Positions 59,779 through 64,000 of a stretch of 64,000 nt of DNA are shown piece after piece. The position numbers and the translations under genes are program-made. Position 1 is the first letter of the stretch; each line of letters begins with the position of its first letter. The notes beneath the pieces were generated by a model that saw only the letters and a program-made list of their open reading frames with translations, made no database searches and was not told the DNA's origin. The DNA comes from Corynebacterium sp. TAE3-ERU12 (GTDB taxonomy: Bacteria; Actinomycetota; Actinomycetes; Mycobacteriales; Mycobacteriaceae): positions 868,001 to 932,000 of the forward strand of contig NZ_JAHUTM010000001.1 of the NCBI RefSeq assembly GCF_019209905.1, read 5' to 3'.

Positions 59779-59848
59779 GGTGTGTCTGGGGGCGGCGGCT
59801 GCGGCTGGCGCCTGGCTTGTTTCGCAGGCTGTGCCGCCTCGTCAGCGC

Positions 59849-59914
59849 AGATCCGTACCAATTGCGCAGATCCGTGCGAAATTCCGCACGGATCTGCGCG
59901 ATTCGTACGGATCT
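59849..59914. repeat. 66-base nested palindrome with four copies of AGATCCGT
   Basis: The core is GCGCAGATCCGTGCG (59864-59878) and its exact reverse complement CGCACGGATCTGCGC (59885-59899) around a 6-base loop. Outside it, AGATCCGTAC (59849-59858) is the exact reverse complement of GTACGGATCT (59905-59914). The 5-base connectors (CAATT and GATTC) match at three of five positions, so 28 of 30 positions per arm are complementary. GCGCAGATCCGT also repeats directly at 59845-59856 and 59864-59875 with a 19-base period. It lies after the etfA terminator and before the cysteine desulfurase promoter, so it belongs to neither gene's coding frame. Confidence 0.9.
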
Positions 59915-59979
59915 ATCTCGGGGACAGCCGGGGCAGCCGGGACAGCAGCCCCCACAGCCACCACACACCACCGGCGCAT

Positions 59980-59985
59980 TACGCT
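59980..59985 (+). promoter_or_regulatory. Putative -10 box of the cysteine desulfurase gene (leaderless start)
   Basis: TACGCT fits TANNNT and ends eight bases before the ATG at 59994. A GGGGAG lies only two bases before the ATG, too close for normal use. Confidence 0.45.
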
Positions 59986-59993
59986 GGGGAGCC

Positions 59994-61154
59994 ATGCAAC
60001 ACAGCGCGCACCTGCTCGACTACGCAGCAACCGCACCGCTGCGGCCCGAGGCCAAGGCGGCTCTGGTGGCTGCCCTCGATGCCGACTACGGCAACCCCAG
60101 CGGCCACTATGCGTCCGGTCGGGTCGCCAAGCGGGCGCTCGAGGAGGCCCGCGAGACGATTGCCGGGCATCTCGGGTGTCAGCCCATTGAGGTCATTTTC
60201 ACCTCCGGCGGTACGGAGGCCGATAATCTCGGCATCCGGGGCCTCTACGCTTTGCGCAATAAGGACACCCCGCGCCCAGCCATTGCCGCAGCCGCTATTG
60301 AGCACGACGCCGTTGGTCACGCCATCGCCGCCACCGGCGCGGAGCTCATTGAACTTCCGGTGACACCCCAGGGCCGCGTTGATGAGGATGCTGCCCGCGA
60401 CCTCATCGCTGCTCATGCTGACCGTTTGGCTTTGGTTAGTTGCATGTGGGCCAATAATGAGACCGGCGCGATCCAGCCGGTGGCGGCCGTGGCCGAGGCC
60501 GCCCGCGACGCTGGTGTGCCGGTGCATATTGACGCAGTTCAGGCCGTCGGCTGCGAGGACGTGAATTTTGCGGCTAGTGGGGCGGCCACACTTGCGGTGT
60601 CGGCGCATAAATTCGGTGGCCCGCGCGGTATTGGCGCGTTGATTGTCCGTCGGGATATGAAGCTTGAGGCGCTGCTGCGCGGCGGTGGCCAGGAGCGTGG
60701 TTTGCGTTCGGGTACTCCAGATGTTGCTTCTGCGGTGGGGATGGCCGCGGCTGTTGCGGCCTGCCGGGCACATGGTGAGCAGGAGCACGTGCGGGTCGCG
60801 CGTCTTCGTGACCAGTTGCGCGATGGGATTGTGCAGCGTGTGGAGAACGTCGTGGTGCACACGAGTGAGCCGGCGTTGCCTGGCCATGTGCACGTGAGTT
60901 TCCCTGGCGCCGAGGGCGATAGTTTGTTGATGCTGTTCGACGCTGCTGGTGTGGGTTGTTCGACGGGGTCGGCGTGCAGTGTGGGAGTGAATCGGCCGAG
61001 CCATGTGTTGTTGGCGATGGGGGTCGATGAGATGGTGGCTCGTGGCGCGATTCGGTTCAGTCTTGGTTGGGCGTCGACGCAGGCCGACGTGGACGCGGTG
61101 CTGGCGTGCGTCAGTGATACCGTCCAACGGGCGCGGGCCGCTGGTATGGCTTAG
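59994..61154 (+). CDS. Cysteine desulfurase (IscS/NifS-like)
   Basis: A 386-residue PLP enzyme that removes sulfur from cysteine and carries it as a persulfide. LLDYAATAPLRPEAKAAL starts the fold. The PLP Lys is in VSAHKFGGPRGIGAL (near residue 206). The sulfur-carrying Cys is in GVGCSTGSACSVG (near 322-328). I start at the ATG of 59994; the frame is open to 59712, but that part only reads through the palindrome and has no family character. mnmA lies 62 bases downstream, so the sulfur is most likely used for tRNA 2-thiouridine; iron-sulfur cluster supply is also possible. Confidence 0.93.
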   Translation: MQHSAHLLDYAATAPLRPEAKAALVAALDADYGNPSGHYASGRVAKRALEEARETIAGHLGCQPIEVIFTSGGTEADNLGIRGLYALRNKDTPRPAIAAAAIEHDAVGHAIAATGAELIELPVTPQGRVDEDAARDLIAAHADRLALVSCMWANNETGAIQPVAAVAEAARDAGVPVHIDAVQAVGCEDVNFAASGAATLAVSAHKFGGPRGIGALIVRRDMKLEALLRGGGQERGLRSGTPDVASAVGMAAAVAACRAHGEQEHVRVARLRDQLRDGIVQRVENVVVHTSEPALPGHVHVSFPGAEGDSLLMLFDAAGVGCSTGSACSVGVNRPSHVLLAMGVDEMVARGAIRFSLGWASTQADVDAVLACVSDTVQRARAAGMA

Positions 61155-61216
61155 GCGCAACTGTTCTACGACGATCAGACGATCACACGCGAGGCATATG
61201 AAGGGGGCCGTAAGGC

Positions 61217-62326
61217 ATGCGAGTTTTAGCCGCGATGAGCGGGGGAGTGGATTCTTCTGTGGCCGCTGCGCGTGCGATTGCTGCTGGCCATGATGTCACT
61301 GGGGTGCATTTGGCCTTGTCGAAGGACCCGCAGACGCTGCGTGAAGGTTCGCGTGGTTGTTGTTCGTTGGAGGATTCCGCGGATGCTCGCCGGGTGTGCG
61401 ACATGTTGGATATCCCGTTTTATGTGTGGGATTTTTCGGAGCGGTTTAAGGATGAGGTGATTGGTGATTTCACCGAGTCGTATGCCCGCGGTGAGACCCC
61501 GAACCCGTGTTTGCGCTGCAATGAGAAGATCAAGTTCGCGGCGTTATTGGAGCGCGCGGTAGCCCTGGGTTTTGATGCTATTGCCTCGGGTCATTATGCG
61601 GTGCTTACCGACGGTTTGTTGCGTCGTTCCCCGGATGACAAGAAGGACCAGTCGTATGTGCTGGGGGTGTTGGATCGCGCCCAGTTGGCCCGGTGCTTGT
61701 TCCCGTGTGGTGATACGGAGAAGCCCCAGATCCGCGCGGAGGCTAAGGAGCTGGGTTTGGGCACGGCCAGCAAGCCGGATTCGTATGATATTTGTTTCAT
61801 CCCTGATGGCGATACGCAGGCGTTTCTGGGCCGCACGATTGGGGTGCGTCGGGGCGCCATCGTCGATAAGCACACAGGTGAGGAGCTCGCCCAGCACGGC
61901 GGGGTACATGAGTTCACCATTGGGCAGCGCAAGGGTTTGGGGTTGCCGGGCCCGGCTGCTGATGGCAAGCCACGCTATGTGACCGGTATTGATGCCACCA
62001 CAGGCACGGTCACGGTGGGTACGAAGGATGATTTGGCGGTTCGGACCTTGGAGGTCGATCGCGCGGTGTGGTTGCTCGATCCTGATGAGGTTACTGCTGG
62101 CCCGTTGCAGGTGCAGGTTCGTGCCCATGGCCGGGCTACGGATTGCACTATCGAGGTGATTTCGGGTCCTCGTGATGAGGCCACTGGCCGTGGTGGTGCT
62201 TTCCGGGTCCATGTGGCGCAGCCACTCAGCGGTATTGCCCCTGGTCAGGCGGCGGTGCTGTATCGCCCTGATGTGGCTGGTGATTATGTGGTGGCTTCGG
62301 GCACTATCCGGGAGACTGCGTCGTGA
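61217..62326 (+). CDS. mnmA: tRNA 2-thiouridylase
   Basis: A 369-residue enzyme that thiolates U34 of tRNA for Lys, Glu and Gln. The PP-loop is [11 protein letters not shown] (residues 7-17). The catalytic Cys pair is in [12 protein letters not shown] (near 97) and [12 protein letters not shown] (near 196). [10 protein letters not shown] and the C-terminal beta barrel complete the fold. It receives sulfur from the desulfurase upstream. Its stop overlaps the MetE-like gene by four bases (GTGA). Confidence 0.95.
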   Translation: MRVLAAMSGGVDSSVAAARAIAAGHDVTGVHLALSKDPQTLREGSRGCCSLEDSADARRVCDMLDIPFYVWDFSERFKDEVIGDFTESYARGETPNPCLRCNEKIKFAALLERAVALGFDAIASGHYAVLTDGLLRRSPDDKKDQSYVLGVLDRAQLARCLFPCGDTEKPQIRAEAKELGLGTASKPDSYDICFIPDGDTQAFLGRTIGVRRGAIVDKHTGEELAQHGGVHEFTIGQRKGLGLPGPAADGKPRYVTGIDATTGTVTVGTKDDLAVRTLEVDRAVWLLDPDEVTAGPLQVQVRAHGRATDCTIEVISGPRDEATGRGGAFRVHVAQPLSGIAPGQAAVLYRPDVAGDYVVASGTIRETAS

Positions 62327-63420
62327 CGGCGTGTACGGGCCTGGGTGTTATGCCCGGCAGTGATGTGCCCGCCGCGGCGGACATTATTGGCAGTGAGTCG
62401 GCGGGGGTTGTGCATCGTCCTATCCAGCCTGCCCGGGGTTTGGGGGCGGACCCGGTGGGTCGTACCTGTGCGATGTTGGTGGATTTGCCGGTGGATCGTG
62501 GTCCGCGTTCGTGGCGGGTGTCGGCTTCTGCTCCGGCGGAGCATTTTTCGCGCGCGGCGATTCGGGCCCGCGATGTGCTTGCCGCGGAGGCCGATGGTTG
62601 TGAGGCGGTGTGGGGCACGAATCCGGCTGTGGTGCGGTTGCCGGTGGTGGGGCCGTGGACGTTGGCGTGCGCGGTGGAGTTGGCGAATGGTCACCGGTTG
62701 CTTTCCGACGCCGGCGCGGTGCGTTATCTGGCCCAGTCTCTGGCTGCGGGGGTGCAGGAGGTGGCTGCTGATATTGCGCGTCGCCATGCCGCTGAGGTGG
62801 TTGTTCAGCTCGATGAGCCGCAGTTGGCGCGGGTGAGCAGTAATCAGGTCGCCGATGCTGCGCACCGCCCGGTGTTGGGCTCAGGCGGGTGGCGGGAGTC
62901 CGCCGCCATCCTGCGGGAGGTCACCAGTGTGCTTGCCGACGCTGGGATCGCCACGACTATTCGCCCCGGCCAGCCGCCGACGGTGCTTCAGCAGGTTCCG
63001 GCGCCGGACCCGGATGCCGGTAGTGGGCCGGCGCCGATTTTGCCGGCGAAGGTTATCGCTGATTCTGGTGTGTCGGCGTTGTGGGTGCAGGCCGGTGAGT
63101 TGGTGGGCACCGAGGTGCTGGATGCCGTCGGTGGGCTGTACTCGGAGGGGGTTGACCTGGAGGTGGGTGTTGTTCCGCCGCAGCCGGTGAGCAGTGACCC
63201 GACCACTGGGGCGTGGGAGGTTCCCGATGAGCGGGTTTTCGCCCGGCGATTAGCCCGGATATGGGATGAATTGGGCCTGCCGCGCACGGATCTTGTTGAC
63301 CGGGTCACCATCACCCCGCAGGCTGGTTTCGCCCGTGCTGATGACCAGTATGTTGCCGCTGCGCTGGCGGCGACTCGGCGTACTGCCGAACTTATTGGCC
63401 GGGCCGCTGGTGACCTGTAG
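62323..63420 (+). CDS. MetE-like (cobalamin-independent methionine synthase) domain protein
   Basis: A 365-residue protein with the fold of the C-terminal half of Met[14 protein letters not shown] start ([10 protein letters not shown]), [35 protein letters not shown], and [18 protein letters not shown] at the end. The canonical zinc-binding His/Cys set of MetE is not evident, so methionine synthase activity is doubtful. Relatives lie next to trmU/mnmA in mycobacteria and corynebacteria. It begins at GTG 62323, overlapping mnmA. Role unknown; co-occurrence suggests one-carbon or sulfur metabolism. Confidence 0.8.
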   Translation: MTACTGLGVMPGSDVPAAADIIGSESAGVVHRPIQPARGLGADPVGRTCAMLVDLPVDRGPRSWRVSASAPAEHFSRAAIRARDVLAAEADGCEAVWGTNPAVVRLPVVGPWTLACAVELANGHRLLSDAGAVRYLAQSLAAGVQEVAADIARRHAAEVVVQLDEPQLARVSSNQVADAAHRPVLGSGGWRESAAILREVTSVLADAGIATTIRPGQPPTVLQQVPAPDPDAGSGPAPILPAKVIADSGVSALWVQAGELVGTEVLDAVGGLYSEGVDLEVGVVPPQPVSSDPTTGAWEVPDERVFARRLARIWDELGLPRTDLVDRVTITPQAGFARADDQYVAAALAATRRTAELIGRAAGDL

Positions 63421-63463
63421 GGAACGACCGGTAGGCGATAACCAGTAGGCAATAATTGTGGGC

Positions 63464-64000
63464 ATGTACCAACGTGTCTCCTCCGCCCTGCTGGGCAGCA
63501 CCCGTCGAGCCTGGCTGACAATTATGGCCTGGCTCGTTATTGCGGGCGTTGTTGTTATTGCCGCCCCACCGATTGGTGAGGTGCAGGGCAATGAGGTTGG
63601 GGGAGCCCCCTCTGGTACCCCGTCCCAGGTCGCCGCCCGCGAACTCGATGAGGCTTTCGGAGACCGGGATAGCAATGGCGCCCCACCAGCCATCATCACC
63701 ATTAGCGGGGACACGCAGGCCAGCACCACATCGGCGGCTGCGGCTGTCATCGGCGCCCTGGAGGACAGTTCGGCGGTGAGCAAGGTGGTCAGCCACCTAT
63801 GCGCCGACCCGAGCAGCGGATTACGCCCCGGCCCGCAGTGCATTCCCGCCCCGCCTGAGGGCACCGTGGCCGCCGATGGGCGCACGCTGACGGTAACCGC
63901 ACTGATGGCATTGCCGCCGGGGGCTGATGGGTTCACCGAAGCTATCGCGCAGTTGCGTACCACCACCGCGCAGGCAGCAGAGGCCGCCGCAGCGGGTACG
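63464..64000 (+). CDS. MMPL-family transporter, 5' part (continues beyond window)
   Basis: The frame opens at ATG 63464 and stays open to the last base, giving 179 residues of a larger protein. It starts MYQRVSSALLGSTRRAW and has one membrane segment (LTIMAWLVIAGVVVIAAPPI), followed by a periplasmic domain with FGDRDSNGAPPAIITISGD. This N-terminal layout matches MmpL/RND-type exporters of corynebacteria and mycobacteria, which move lipids such as trehalose mycolates. Two Cys residues (HLCADP and GPQCIP) may form a disulfide. No Shine-Dalgarno is present; AATAAT seven bases upstream may be a -10 box. Substrate not known. Confidence 0.85.
   Translation, partial: MYQRVSSALLGSTRRAWLTIMAWLVIAGVVVIAAPPIGEVQGNEVGGAPSGTPSQVAARELDEAFGDRDSNGAPPAIITISGDTQASTTSAAAAVIGALEDSSAVSKVVSHLCADPSSGLRPGPQCIPAPPEGTVAADGRTLTVTALMALPPGADGFTEAIAQLRTTTAQAAEAAAAGT

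Noticed and set aside
59845..59914. CRISPR-like direct repeat GCGCAGATCCGT
   Set aside because: Only two direct copies with a 7-base gap, and two inverted copies; no array or cas genes.
59712..59993. 94-codon N-terminal extension of the cysteine desulfurase frame
   Set aside because: It passes through a terminator and the 66-base palindrome and lacks family similarity.

Overview
The window is GC-rich chromosomal DNA of a high-GC Gram-positive bacterium, most likely a Corynebacterium. The evidence is the gene order argS-lysA-hom-thrB ... rho-prfA-prmC-tsaC-(wecA-like)-atpBEFHAGDC-DUF2550-nucS ... glgB/glgE ... etfBA-cysteine desulfurase-mnmA, which I remember from Corynebacterium glutamicum. 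Supporting marks are a NucS mismatch endonuclease, the GlgE maltosyltransferase, an actinobacterial Rho with a long Asn/Arg/Gly insert, an MMPL transporter, a DtxR-like iron box, and several starts that sit directly behind TANNNT -10 boxes without a Shine-Dalgarno. Genus-level assignment is inference from gene order and protein character; species is not resolved.

Layout. 1-1.8 kb: tail of an MFS exporter and a GntR/UTRA regulator. 1.8-4.2 kb (minus): a DUF3558-type lipoprotein and an overlapping PPE-like protein with a very long Ser/Thr/Pro/Asn tail. 4.2-4.8 kb: non-coding stretch with two inverted repeats. 4.8-7.1 kb: DeaD-type RNA helicase. 7.2-10.1 kb (minus): small membrane protein, membrane-anchored HNH-family nuclease, and the PutP proline symporter. 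10.3-18.1 kb: a tightly packed DNA-metabolism operon (SNF2 ATPase, SWIM zinc-finger protein, SbcD-like nuclease, SMC-like ATPase), then a PspC-domain protein. 18.4-22.3 kb (minus): catecholate-type siderophore ABC importer (lipoprotein, two permeases, ATPase) behind a DtxR-like box. 22.5-28.0 kb: tRNA-Arg(CCG), argS, lysA, hom, thrB. 28.1-29.9 kb (minus): acyl-CoA ligase. 30.2-36.6 kb: rho, prfA, prmC, tsaC, a WecA-type phosphotransferase and an AtpI-like protein. 37.0-44.2 kb: complete F1Fo ATP synthase operon. 44.4-45.9 kb: DUF2550 protein, nucS, small zinc-ribbon-like protein. 46.0-48.2 kb: glucose PTS enzyme II (ptsG) with a structured leader. 48.3-50.2 kb: MTH1187-type protein, YbbN-like thioredoxin/TPR protein and, convergent, a PGPGW membrane protein. 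50.2-54.6 kb (minus): glgE and glgB. 54.7-57.6 kb: ABC ATPase, Nudix hydrolase, THUMP-like methyltransferase. 57.9-63.4 kb: etfB, etfA, a 66-bp nested palindrome, cysteine desulfurase, mnmA, a MetE-like protein. 63.46 kb to the end: start of an MMPL transporter.

How the genes fit together. Much of the window is core machinery: transcription termination (Rho), translation termination (PrfA and its methylase PrmC), tRNA charging and modification (ArgS, TsaC, cysteine desulfurase plus MnmA), and energy conservation (ATP synthase, ETF). GlgE and GlgB together build branched alpha-glucan. The accessory-looking parts are the PPE-like/lipoprotein pair, the SNF2-SWIM-SbcD-SMC operon, the siderophore importer and ptsG. 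The most unusual non-coding signals are the 66-bp palindrome at 59849-59914, the multi-hairpin ptsG leader at 46006-46183, and a CCACAACG/CGTTGTGG inverted repeat found both upstream of the DUF3558 lipoprotein/deaD and upstream of atpB. I saw no insertion sequence, prophage, CRISPR array or rRNA gene.
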